NCBI GenBank assembly: GCA_955652795.1 | Contig: CATPBQ010000075.1 | Coordinates: 1 to 12,302 of the forward strand | From: an uncultured Steroidobacteraceae bacterium | GTDB taxonomy: Bacteria; Pseudomonadota; Gammaproteobacteria; Steroidobacterales; Steroidobacteraceae | DNA length: 12,302 nucleotides | Direction of reading: 5' to 3' | Notes under the pieces: generated by a model | Databases searched by the model: none | Seen by the model: only the letters and a program-made list of their open reading frames with translations | What the model was told of the DNA's origin: nothing | Position numbers and translations under genes: made by a program | Part shown: positions 1-6,674 of the stretch, in pieces | Numbering within the stretch: position 1 is the stretch's first letter | How the letters are laid out: each line of letters starts with the position of its first letter

Positions 1-2255
1 ACGACCTCGGCGTGGAACATGAGCGGCTCGGGATCCTTCACAAGCACCTGGACGAGGCGGCGAGTCAGCGGGCCCTTAGCCTTTTGAGCGAGCACTGCTT
101 CCTTGCCGATGAAGCCTCCCGGTTTCTTGAGGTCAAGCGCAAAACCAAGGCCGGTTTCATAGGGCACATCAGTGTTGTCGATGTCGTGGCCGTAGTCGCG
201 GTAGCCCTTTTCCATGCGCAGACTTGAGAGCGCCTTGAGTCCGGCGTGCACGAGGCCGAATTCGCGTCCCGCCGCGACGATGCGCTCATAAACATGCATG
301 GCCTGCTCGGCAGGAATGTAGAGCTCGTAGCCGAGCTCGCCCACATAGGTGATGCGAATGCAGAGTACGCGTGCGAAACCGATGTCGATCTCGCGCGCGG
401 TGCGGAACGGGAATGTAGCGTTCGAGAGATCCGTGGTCGTAAGCTTCTGCAGGAGCGCGCGTGAATTCGGACCCTGCACATTGAGCTGGCCGTAGGCCGA
501 GGTCACATCGGTGACGAACGCGTGCGCCTCATCGGGAATGTTGCGCCTCATCCAGGTTTCGGCATGACGCACCATGGTGTCGGTGACGACCACCAGATAT
601 CGCTCATTGCTGAGCTTGGTCACCGTCAGATCAGCTTCAAGCGTGCCGGCCTCGTTCATCCACTGTGTGTAGGTGATCACGCCCGGCGCGCCATCTACAT
701 GGTTGCCTGAAATGCGGTTGAGGCAGCAGCCGGCCTCGCGCCCCTGGACCAGGAATTTCCCCATGAACGACATATCCATGAGGATCACGTTTTGGCGCGC
801 GGCGTGATGCTCTTGCTGCCAGCGCGAGAACCAGCTCGGCCGGCCCCAGGTCAAGGCACCGGGGTCGGGCTTCGTGCCGGACGTGCCGTACCAGTCCGGG
901 CTTTCCCAGCCGCTCACCTCCCTGAAATACGCACCAGCCGCGGCCAAGCGATCATGAAACGGGGATTTGCGCACGCCCCGCGCGGTGGTCAGCGACATCG
1001 CAGGGTAGTGACACTTGTAAACCATGCCGAGCGATTCGACGGTACGCTGGCGACGGTACTCGGGATTTGCCTGGTAGGCTTGGAGACGATCGATATTGAA
1101 CCCGGTGACGTCAACATCGGGATTTCCCGTGACGATCCAATTGGCCAGCACGCGACCCAGACCACCGCCCGTCAGAACTCCGATGGAATTCAAGCCCGCC
1201 GCTACGAAGTAGCCTTTGAGCTCCGGCGCTTCGCCGACGATGGGGCGCAAATCGGGCGTAAAGCTCTCTGGACCACAGAATAACTTCTTCATGCCGACTT
1301 CCGCGGTGATCGGCACGCGTGACATGGCGCGCTCGAGGAAGGGCGTCATGCGCTCCCAATCCGGCGGCAGCTCGCCGAAGGAAAAATCGCCAGGAATTCC
1401 TTCCACTTTCCATGGCGCGCAGATCGGCTCGAACAATCCCACCATCAAGCCACCGCCCTCCTCGCGGTAGTACCCGTAGGCGCCCGGATCCTCGAGTACC
1501 GGCATGTTCGGCGGAAGATTCTTGATCGGCTCGGTGATCAGATAGTAATGCTCGGCCGCTTGATTGGCGATCGTGACGCCCGCGAGCGCACCGAACTCAC
1601 GCGCCCACATGCCGGCGCAGTTGACGACGATATCGGTCTTGATGTCGCCAAGCGACGTGCGAACGCCGGTCACGTGCCCGCGGTCGTGCAAGACGCCGCC
1701 CGCAGGCACGCCCTCGATGATTTTAACGCCCCGCATGCGCGCACCCCTGGCGAGAGCCATCGTCACGTCCACCGGATTCACGCGGCCGTCTTCCTTCACG
1801 TAGAAGCCGGCCTCGATGTCATCCACTTTCGCAAGCGGAAACAGCTCCTTCACCTCGCGCGGCGAGAGCTCTTGTACGTCCACGCCACAATAGCGATTGA
1901 ACGCCGCGATACGCCGATATTCCTCGAGCCGGTCTTTGTCGGATGCAACTTCGATGAAGCCGATTGGCGCGAATCCCGTGGATTGGCCGGTTTCCGCCTC
2001 GAGGCGGCTGTAAAGGGCGCGTGAGTATTTGCGCATTTCGGTCGAGGTTTCGGAAGTGGAGCCGAAAGTCACCATGAGACCCGCGGCGTGCCAGGTCGTG
2101 CCGGAGGTGAGCCGGTCACGTTCCAGTAGCACGATGTCCTTCCAGCCCATCAGAGCAAGGTGGTATGCCACAGAGGTACCGATGACTCCGCCCCCAACAA
2201 CGACGATGCGAGCGTGGGCGGGAATGCTGGCGGGGGTCGAATTGGCAGCGGTCAC
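1..2255 (-). CDS. Dimethylglycine/sarcosine dehydrogenase-family FAD oxidoreductase with GcvT domain (partial, C-terminus cut by window edge)
   Basis: About 751 residues are visible and the frame is open throughout; family members have roughly 800-850, so a short C-terminal piece lies beyond base 1. The protein opens with a dinucleotide-binding strand and GGGVIG loop (residues about 17-26) of a DAO-type FAD domain. The motif SGTTWHAAGL follows (about 51-60); its His aligns with the His that holds FAD covalently in mitochondrial dimethylglycine dehydrogenase. The second half is an aminomethyltransferase (GcvT) fold with ITYVGELGYE (about 635-644) and SLRMEKGYRDYGHD. Known members oxidise N-methyl groups of dimethylglycine or sarcosine and pass the one-carbon unit to tetrahydrofolate; the exact substrate cannot be read here. 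The start is GTG at 2253-2255, because an in-frame TGA lies eight codons upstream and the next ATG falls after the FAD loop. No good Shine-Dalgarno precedes it. The gene diverges from the diguanylate cyclase gene. Confidence 0.9.
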   Translation of the reverse strand, partial: MTAANSTPASIPAHARIVVVGGGVIGTSVAYHLALMGWKDIVLLERDRLTSGTTWHAAGLMVTFGSTSETSTEMRKYSRALYSRLEAETGQSTGFAPIGFIEVASDKDRLEEYRRIAAFNRYCGVDVQELSPREVKELFPLAKVDDIEAGFYVKEDGRVNPVDVTMALARGARMRGVKIIEGVPAGGVLHDRGHVTGVRTSLGDIKTDIVVNCAGMWAREFGALAGVTIANQAAEHYYLITEPIKNLPPNMPVLEDPGAYGYYREEGGGLMVGLFEPICAPWKVEGIPGDFSFGELPPDWERMTPFLERAMSRVPITAEVGMKKLFCGPESFTPDLRPIVGEAPELKGYFVAAGLNSIGVLTGGGLGRVLANWIVTGNPDVDVTGFNIDRLQAYQANPEYRRQRTVESLGMVYKCHYPAMSLTTARGVRKSPFHDRLAAAGAYFREVSGWESPDWYGTSGTKPDPGALTWGRPSWFSRWQQEHHAARQNVILMDMSFMGKFLVQGREAGCCLNRISGNHVDGAPGVITYTQWMNEAGTLEADLTVTKLSNERYLVVVTDTMVRHAETWMRRNIPDEAHAFVTDVTSAYGQLNVQGPNSRALLQKLTTTDLSNATFPFRTAREIDIGFARVLCIRITYVGELGYELYIPAEQAMHVYERIVAAGREFGLVHAGLKALSSLRMEKGYRDYGHDIDNTDVPYETGLGFALDLKKPGGFIGKEAVLAQKAKGPLTRRLVQVLVKDPEPLMFHAEV

Positions 2256-2488
2256 GGGGAGTGGGTGTCTGGGTCAAAAACGCGATCTTGGCATCATCCT
2301 ACGGATGGCGCTTATGGTTTTCTCACCGACCGAAACACCTTCAAACAGCGTAGTCGCCGCAATGTCCTACAGAATGCTGTGCTCCGCATCACACAATCGA
2401 GCGCGACCTCGTGCTTGATTTCACGGACTGATTGGGATAGCGGGGACTAATGTCACACCACCAGTAAAGGGAATTTTACATTACAAAC
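2256..2488. promoter_or_regulatory. Divergent intergenic region between the flavoenzyme and diguanylate cyclase genes
   Basis: This 233-bp gap separates two divergently transcribed genes, so promoters for both should lie here. It is visibly more AT-rich than the flanking genes, mainly near the cyclase start. I find no convincing sigma-70 pair on either strand. A TTGATT (2415-2420) could be a -35 box for the plus-strand gene, but the hexamer 17 nt later (TAGCGG) is poor. No small gene is evident. The only symmetric element is the dyad at 2464-2479, listed separately. Confidence 0.45.
2464..2479. promoter_or_regulatory. Short dyad GTAAA-N6-TTTAC over the ribosome-binding region of the diguanylate cyclase gene
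   Basis: A 5-bp perfect inverted repeat with a 6-nt centre contains the only purine-rich Shine-Dalgarno-like stretch (AAGGGA, 2467-2472) ahead of the ATG at 2489. That stretch is about 16 nt from the start codon, longer than usual. The dyad could be an operator or a weak hairpin hiding the ribosome-binding site, or chance in an AT-rich spot. Confidence 0.2.
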
Positions 2489-3928
2489 ATGCAGTTGCTG
2501 ATCGTCGAAGACAATGTGTCCGATGCCGAGCTGACGGTACGGCAGTTGCAGGCGGAGGGCATTGAGTGCACATGGACGCGTGTCGCGACGGAGGATGCCT
2601 TCCGTGATGCATTGCTGTCTACGCCCGATGTGATCATCTCCGATTGCACACTCCCGTACTTCGATGGCATTTCGGCATTCTCGATTGCGGTTGCCGAGAC
2701 TCCGGAAATCCCGTTCGTCTTCGTCTCGGGAACACTTGGCGACGAGCGGGCTCGCGAGGCGCTCAAGCACGGAGCGGCCGGCTATATCGCAAAGGGCAAT
2801 CGTAAACACCTGGCACAGACCATCCGAAGCGCGCTGGAAAGGGGGCCATCGCCCCACCGCAGAGCGAGCGATCGATCGCTACTGCATGCGGGCGCTGAGG
2901 CCGGCACGGGCGCGGCTCAGCATTTGCTCGCGAGGCGCAGAGTTCTGGACGATACGCTGCAGCAGCGGGAATCCCCGGCGATGACCAGCATCATGCTGCG
3001 GGCGGCGCCGAGTCCCGCAGCGTTGCTTGTGATTGAGGCTCAGCTGACGCGGGATCGGTTCGCAAAGCTGCTGCCGCTGGCGAACCTTGAGATCGACACG
3101 GCGCGCGGCGCCGACGAGGCGCTCGAACGCCTCGCCGATCGCGTTCATGCTCTGATGTTCACGGACAACATCGCCTTGATACGCGGCGCGCGCGAGCTGC
3201 CCTCAGGCGAGGCGACACACATCGTCTTCGTGAGCGCCGGCGGCGAGTCACTGCAGGCGGAAGCCATCCGCGCGGGCGCTAATGACTGCGTACCAAGCGA
3301 TACCTGTGGCGAACACTTCTGGACACACGTGACCAGCGCACGCCGCATCGCCGATTTTGCGGCCTCTCTGCAACTGGCTCTGCGCTACAACGGTGTGCTA
3401 TCGACTATTGATGAACTGACGAGCGCCGGACGCCGGCACTACTTCGAGGAGCAGTTTCCGCGCGAAGTCGAGCGAGCAGCCCGCCTCGGCCGGCCACTGG
3501 CAATCCTGATGGCGGACATCGATCGCTTCAAGCGAATCAACGACCGTCACGGTCATCAGATCGGAGATCAGGTACTGAAAGAGTTCTGCCGTCGCATCAG
3601 TGGCGGCCTGCGGATTGGGAGAGACTGGATCGCCCGGTTCGGAGGCGACGAATTCGCCGTCGTGCTTCCCGACACTTCTGCGTCCGAAGCATGCGCGGTG
3701 GCTGGCAGGTTGTGCGAGAGTATCCGGTCGGAAGCGTTCGACTCCCGCGAGATCTCGATCACGGCGAGTTTCGGGGTTTGCGCACTCGATCACGTCTCCG
3801 GCAGCAATCTCGCAGAACGGATGGTGAGTGCAGCTGATGCAGCTCTCTATGAGAGCAAGCGCCGCGGCCGCAATCGTGTGACGGCCGGCTGCATCACCGA
3901 TACGGAAGAGCGCTTCAGCAGCGTCTAA
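2489..3928 (+). CDS. PleD-like response regulator: receiver, degenerate receiver, GGDEF diguanylate cyclase
   Basis: The 479-residue protein has three domains. Receiver 1 (about 1-118) keeps acidic residues E7/D8, the phospho-acceptor D52 in SDCTLPYFDG, S80 and K102, so it looks phosphorylatable. A second receiver-like fold (about 178-285) keeps an Asp (D226) and a Ser (S249) but has only one acidic residue at the pocket and no conserved Lys, so it is degenerate. The GGDEF domain (about 310-465) has metal Asp D343 in ADIDRFKRIND and the signature ARFGGDEF (GGDEF at 385-389), as expected of an active diguanylate cyclase making c-di-GMP in the cytoplasm. The product-inhibition RxxD site expected five residues before GGDEF reads IGRD, so it is absent. 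The order matches PleD. The start is set by the first receiver strand, although its ribosome-binding site is weak. The linker at about 119-165 may hide a frameshift (see findings). No partner kinase is in the window. Confidence 0.9.
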   Translation: MQLLIVEDNVSDAELTVRQLQAEGIECTWTRVATEDAFRDALLSTPDVIISDCTLPYFDGISAFSIAVAETPEIPFVFVSGTLGDERAREALKHGAAGYIAKGNRKHLAQTIRSALERGPSPHRRASDRSLLHAGAEAGTGAAQHLLARRRVLDDTLQQRESPAMTSIMLRAAPSPAALLVIEAQLTRDRFAKLLPLANLEIDTARGADEALERLADRVHALMFTDNIALIRGARELPSGEATHIVFVSAGGESLQAEAIRAGANDCVPSDTCGEHFWTHVTSARRIADFAASLQLALRYNGVLSTIDELTSAGRRHYFEEQFPREVERAARLGRPLAILMADIDRFKRINDRHGHQIGDQVLKEFCRRISGGLRIGRDWIARFGGDEFAVVLPDTSASEACAVAGRLCESIRSEAFDSREISITASFGVCALDHVSGSNLAERMVSAADAALYESKRRGRNRVTAGCITDTEERFSSV

Positions 3929-3962
3929 CGACGCGTCTTGTCGTCGACACCGGCCGCCTCGC

Positions 3963-4304
3963 CTACCACTGGACAGATGGCGCGGGCACGGTGCGATTCG
4001 ATTGCGCCGATAACGGCCGGCAAGTCGCCGGCCCCCACCGCAATTGGCCGCGCCATATCAGGTTGGCGACAGCTAACAGGCTCATCGCACCCACCCACGA
4101 GGCGAGTGCCCCCCACAACGTGATTCCGTACTCGCCGAGCATCGGTATCCCAAGTACTGGGGCCACCAGACCGCCGGCAATCCCCGCACCAATGACTGCG
4201 GTTGCAAAGTCCGGCAGCGAGACATGGCCGATGTCGGAGTGAAGGATCAGGGTCGCCAACCAGCCGACGAGCACGGACAAAATTAACAAAGTTATGACGC
4301 TCAT
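3963..4304 (-). CDS. GlsB/YeaQ/YmgE-type small inner-membrane protein
   Basis: The 113-residue product is mostly hydrophobic, with membrane segments at about 2-22, 33-53 and 61-84 and a Gly-rich middle (AVIGAGIAGGLVAPVLG). This is the pattern of the transglycosylase-associated protein family (GlsB/YeaQ/YmgE), small stress-linked inner-membrane proteins whose biochemical role is not settled. Usual members have about 80-90 residues; here about 25 hydrophilic residues follow the last segment, after NLIWRG, and do not resemble the family. ATG at 4302-4304 is chosen because AAGGA lies 7 nt upstream and the family begins directly with the first hydrophobic segment. A start at 4331 would add nine residues without a clear ribosome-binding site. 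The gene runs tail to tail with the diguanylate cyclase gene, 34 bp away. Family assignment is fairly secure; function is not. Confidence 0.75.
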   Translation of the reverse strand: MSVITLLILSVLVGWLATLILHSDIGHVSLPDFATAVIGAGIAGGLVAPVLGIPMLGEYGITLWGALASWVGAMSLLAVANLIWRGQLRWGPATCRPLSAQSNRTVPAPSVQW

Positions 4305-4458
4305 GTGCGGATCCTTGAAAGCTTCTTGCAATCAGTGTCCGAAGGTTGCTCGGATTGTGCGGGCCTGTCCGAGCAGTAGCCGACAACAAGGCGTCTGCCA
4401 TGATCAGAGCTTGTACGTACTTGTCGTGGGTTGGCGACCGAAACGCCCGGCGCGGTTC

Positions 4459-4475
4459 TGCCGCCACCGGCGGCA
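4459..4475 (-). terminator. GC-rich hairpin downstream of the ROK kinase gene
   Basis: A perfect 7-bp stem with a 3-nt loop (TGCCGCC-ACC-GGCGGCA) lies 11 bp past the stop codon of the ROK kinase gene, where a transcript terminator would sit. No run of T follows on the minus strand, so it is not a classical intrinsic terminator. The rest of the gap down to 4305 shows nothing recognisable apart from the ribosome-binding site of the small membrane protein gene. Confidence 0.3.
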
Positions 4476-4486
4476 TCGCCGCTGAG

Positions 4487-5428
4487 TCATGGGCGCGTCC
4501 GCATGAAGTGGCTCGCAGACTCACCTGAGCAAGCGTCCGCGGCGACCGCGAGGGCTCCCAGTGGCCCCGCCAGCGTGCCCAGGCCTGGCGGCGCGATGTA
4601 TTCCTCGAGCCCGCCAGCCGCTCGCTCGATGTCCACGTAATCGTTAAGGCTGAGACGCAAGTACTCTCGAATCCGGGGAAAGAGATGTGTCTGCTCGCTT
4701 ACCACACCACCGCCGATCAGGATCCGCTGCGGCGCCAGCGTCAAAACCAAATTGTGCGCCAGTTGTGCCAGCGCGTGCGCCACCGTGTCCCATACGGGAC
4801 TGTCGGCCGGCAGGTTCGCGGGCGGTGTACCGCTGCGCGCTTTGATCGCTGGCCCTGACGCGAGTCCCTCGACGCAAGCGCCGTGCAAACGGCAGTTCCC
4901 GGGCCAGTCGTCCCCGGGAGCGCGCACGATGCGAATGTGTCCGACTTCGGGATGGTGCCAGCCGAATACAGGCCTGCCCGCCGCGATGAGACCGACTCCC
5001 ACGCCGGTACCGACCGTGACGTACGCGTAGTCGGCCAGCCCCTTGCCTGCGCCCCAACGGCCCTCGGCGAGGGCGGCGGCAATGACGTCGGTCGTTATCC
5101 CTACAGCATCTGCAAACCGATTGGCAAAGAATCCTGCGACGTCCACATTCTTCCAGCCTTCCTTGGGCGTCATACCGATCTTGCCGAAATTGGCCGATTC
5201 GGGCCGCAGCTCCAACGGGCCGAAGCATGCGAGCCCGATGGCGCTGAACGTGCCGTGTTTGGCGCTCCAATCCTGCAGGATCCCTTCGATCCGCCGCAGT
5301 GTTGCCGCCGCGTCGCTCTCAGTCTTGAGCGTGATCCGCTCGCGGATGTCATCGGGTGCGGTGCCGACCAGACACTCGCACTTCGTTCCGCCCAGCTCCA
5401 CTCCACACATCAGGGGTCTCGGCGGCAT
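4487..5428 (-). CDS. ROK-family sugar kinase, fructokinase type
   Basis: The 313-residue protein has the family's usual length. Visible motifs are the N-terminal phosphate loop ELGGTK (11-16), the catalytic Asp in ITTDVIAAAL (D114), the second phosphate motif VTVGTGVGVGL (137-147), and the ROK zinc-site region with HHPEVGH (158-164) then C179, H182 and C185 in NCRLHGACVEGLASG. The C-x2-H-x2-C version with EGLASGPA is typical of ROK fructokinases (Mak/YdhR type), which phosphorylate fructose with ATP in the cytoplasm; glucose or mannose kinase activity is possible. ATG at 5426-5428 has GAGAG about 6 nt upstream. A later ATG (residue 7) sits closer to the conserved core. The gene lies 45 bp downstream of the SDR remnant on the same strand, so it may once have been the second gene of that transcript. 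No regulator is adjacent. Confidence 0.88.
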   Translation of the reverse strand: MPPRPLMCGVELGGTKCECLVGTAPDDIRERITLKTESDAAATLRRIEGILQDWSAKHGTFSAIGLACFGPLELRPESANFGKIGMTPKEGWKNVDVAGFFANRFADAVGITTDVIAAALAEGRWGAGKGLADYAYVTVGTGVGVGLIAAGRPVFGWHHPEVGHIRIVRAPGDDWPGNCRLHGACVEGLASGPAIKARSGTPPANLPADSPVWDTVAHALAQLAHNLVLTLAPQRILIGGGVVSEQTHLFPRIREYLRLSLNDYVDIERAAGGLEEYIAPPGLGTLAGPLGALAVAADACSGESASHFMRTRP

Positions 5429-5473
5429 CGGAGCTCTCGTTTGGCGGTTTTGGGCGGCAGCGACTCTCGCGGC

Positions 5474-5647
5474 TCAGTTTGACCAGCCACCGTCGATGAC
5501 ATGGCACTGTCCCGTGGTGAATATCGCCTCGTCGGAAGCCAAATACAACGCCAACGCGGCGATTTCCCCCGGGGTGCCCAATCGGCCCATCGGCCCATCA
5601 GATGGCGTTACATCGGACGCGGGCGCAAACTGCCGCCAGGCGAGATC
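5474..5647 (-). pseudogene. C-terminal remnant of a short-chain dehydrogenase/reductase (SDR)
   Basis: Read on the minus strand, this stretch ends in TGA (5474-5476) and encodes the classic SDR tail: PMGRLGTPGEIAALALYLAS, then DEAIFTTGQCHVIDGGWSN. The pattern GRxGxPxEIAxxxLxLASDxA followed by TGQ and DGGW is diagnostic of classical SDR C-termini. Clear homology covers the last 39 residues (from 5593), and perhaps 20 less typical residues upstream to about 5647. A complete SDR has about 250 residues; the cofactor-binding and YxxxK catalytic parts are missing, because the adjoining DNA is the start of a different gene on the opposite strand. It is therefore a truncated, probably inactive gene. 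Such SDRs often accompany FAH-family hydrolases in non-phosphorylative L-fucose or L-rhamnose type pathways, which fits the neighbour at 5694. The left end of the remnant is uncertain. Confidence 0.75.
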
Positions 5648-5693
5648 CTGACTCCGGCTGGTGGTGACGAGCGTCCAATACAGGCAATCACCG

Positions 5694-6539
5694 GTGAAAC
5701 TACTTCGTTACGGTCCGAGTGGCGCCGAAAGACCGGGTCTGCTCGACCGCCAGGGCGTCGTCCGGGACCTGTCCGCCGTCATTGCAGAGCTGGACGGCAC
5801 GACGCTCAATCCGCAGCAGCTTGGCTCCCTCGAATCGCTCGATGCCACCGGTCTTGCGGCCGTGGCAGGTTCACCCAGACTGGGCCCGTGCGTTGCGCAA
5901 CCCGGAAAATTCATTTGTATCGGCCTGAATTACACGGACCACGCGGCTGAGATCGGCGCCGCGATCCCGAGGGAACCCGTCGTGTTCCTGAAAGCGACGA
6001 GCGCCCTGTCGGGACCCAACGATCCGATCATTCAGCCGCGCGACTCGACCAAACTCGATTGGGAAGTGGAACTTGCGTTCGTGATCGGGACGGAATGCCG
6101 TTACGTTGATGAAGTTCAGGGCGCTGCCGCGATCGCGGGCTATTTCGTTTGCCACGACGTCTCCGAGCGTGCGTTCCAGTTGGAACGCGGCGGCCAATGG
6201 GACAAGGGCAAGGGTTGCGACAGTTTCGGACCTATTGGCCCCTGGCTCGTGACGGCGGCTGAAATACGCGATCCGTGTCGACTCGCGATGTGGCTGGATG
6301 TGAACGGCCGCCGATTTCAGTCCGGATCGACGCAGAACATGATCTTCAAGCCGGCGTTTCTCGTTTCGTATCTCAGCAGGTTCATGAGTCTGCAGCCCGG
6401 TGATGTGGTCACCACCGGGACGCCCTCCGGTGTTGGGCTCAGCCAAAAACCGCCGGTCTTCCTGGGCGTCGGAGACACCGTCACCCTTGGCATCGAAGGC
6501 CTCGGTGAGCAACGCCAGAGCGTCGTGGCTTCACGTTAA
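5694..6539 (+). CDS. Fumarylacetoacetate-hydrolase-family enzyme, 2,4-diketo-3-deoxy-sugar-acid hydrolase type
   Basis: The 281-residue protein has a full FAH catalytic fold. GKFICIGLNYTDHAAE (71-86) carries the lid His/Glu; the metal-binding acids are E124 and E126 in DWEVELAFVIG and D155 in CHDVSERAFQ; GKGCDSFGPIGPW (172-184), FLVSYLSRFMSLQPGDVVTT (222-241) and GTPSGVG close the active site. The family cleaves carbon-carbon bonds in diketo acids with Mg2+ in the cytoplasm. This subfamily, beginning KLLRYGPxG and GLLD, includes 2,4-didehydro-3-deoxy-L-rhamnonate/fuconate hydrolases and is often labelled ureidoglycolate lyase. GTG at 5694 is preferred because family members start at KLLRYG; a GTG at 5661 would add 11 unlike residues. 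The ribosome-binding site is weak for both. The gene starts just past the SDR remnant and may lead a transcript with the Rieske gene 135 bp downstream. Confidence 0.88.
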   Translation: MKLLRYGPSGAERPGLLDRQGVVRDLSAVIAELDGTTLNPQQLGSLESLDATGLAAVAGSPRLGPCVAQPGKFICIGLNYTDHAAEIGAAIPREPVVFLKATSALSGPNDPIIQPRDSTKLDWEVELAFVIGTECRYVDEVQGAAAIAGYFVCHDVSERAFQLERGGQWDKGKGCDSFGPIGPWLVTAAEIRDPCRLAMWLDVNGRRFQSGSTQNMIFKPAFLVSYLSRFMSLQPGDVVTTGTPSGVGLSQKPPVFLGVGDTVTLGIEGLGEQRQSVVASR

Positions 6540-6610
6540 GGCGCGCACGGTTGCAATACATCAGTTAAATCAATGGGTTCAGGACACTCGCCCGAAGACG
6601 CGGTTCGGTT

Positions 6611-6639
6611 TTGAGCTCGATCTGGAACTGGACTACAGT
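6611..6639 (+). promoter_or_regulatory. Possible sigma-70 promoter ahead of the Rieske gene
   Basis: TTGAGC (6611-6616) and TACAGT (6634-6639) are separated by exactly 17 nt, each matching four of six consensus bases, and lie 35 nt before the GTG start at 6675. The 135-bp gap after the FAH gene leaves room for a separate promoter. Matches this weak arise by chance often, so this is a candidate only. The ribosome-binding site GGAG at 6662-6665, 9 nt before the start, is convincing. Confidence 0.3.
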
Positions 6640-6674
6640 GGCAACTGCGCAAATCCTGGACGGAGAAGAGATCT

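Noticed and set aside
792..2024. Several plus-strand frames of 60-160 codons opposite the flavoenzyme
   Set aside because: The minus-strand reading is continuous and carries conserved FAD and GcvT motifs throughout; the plus-strand frames show none and are shadows.
3929..3946. Hairpin CGACG-N8-CGTCG just after the diguanylate cyclase stop as a terminator
   Set aside because: Only a 5-bp stem with no T-run; too weak to call, though a terminator is expected near here between convergent genes.
3925..4524. A 199-codon minus-strand frame covering the small membrane protein gene and reaching into both neighbours
   Set aside because: It has no recognisable domain, is rich in Arg/Cys/Ser as frame-shadows in GC-rich DNA are, overlaps the end of the diguanylate cyclase gene and the kinase end, and competes with the clear three-helix membrane protein that has a good ribosome-binding site.
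4883..5482. Plus-strand frame of 199 codons opposite the ROK kinase
   Set aside because: All ROK motifs are on the minus strand and the plus frame shows no domain; it also covers the SDR remnant antisense.
5661..5693. GTG at 5661 as start of the FAH-family gene
   Set aside because: The added 11 residues do not resemble the family, whose members begin at KLLRYG; GTG 5694 fits better.
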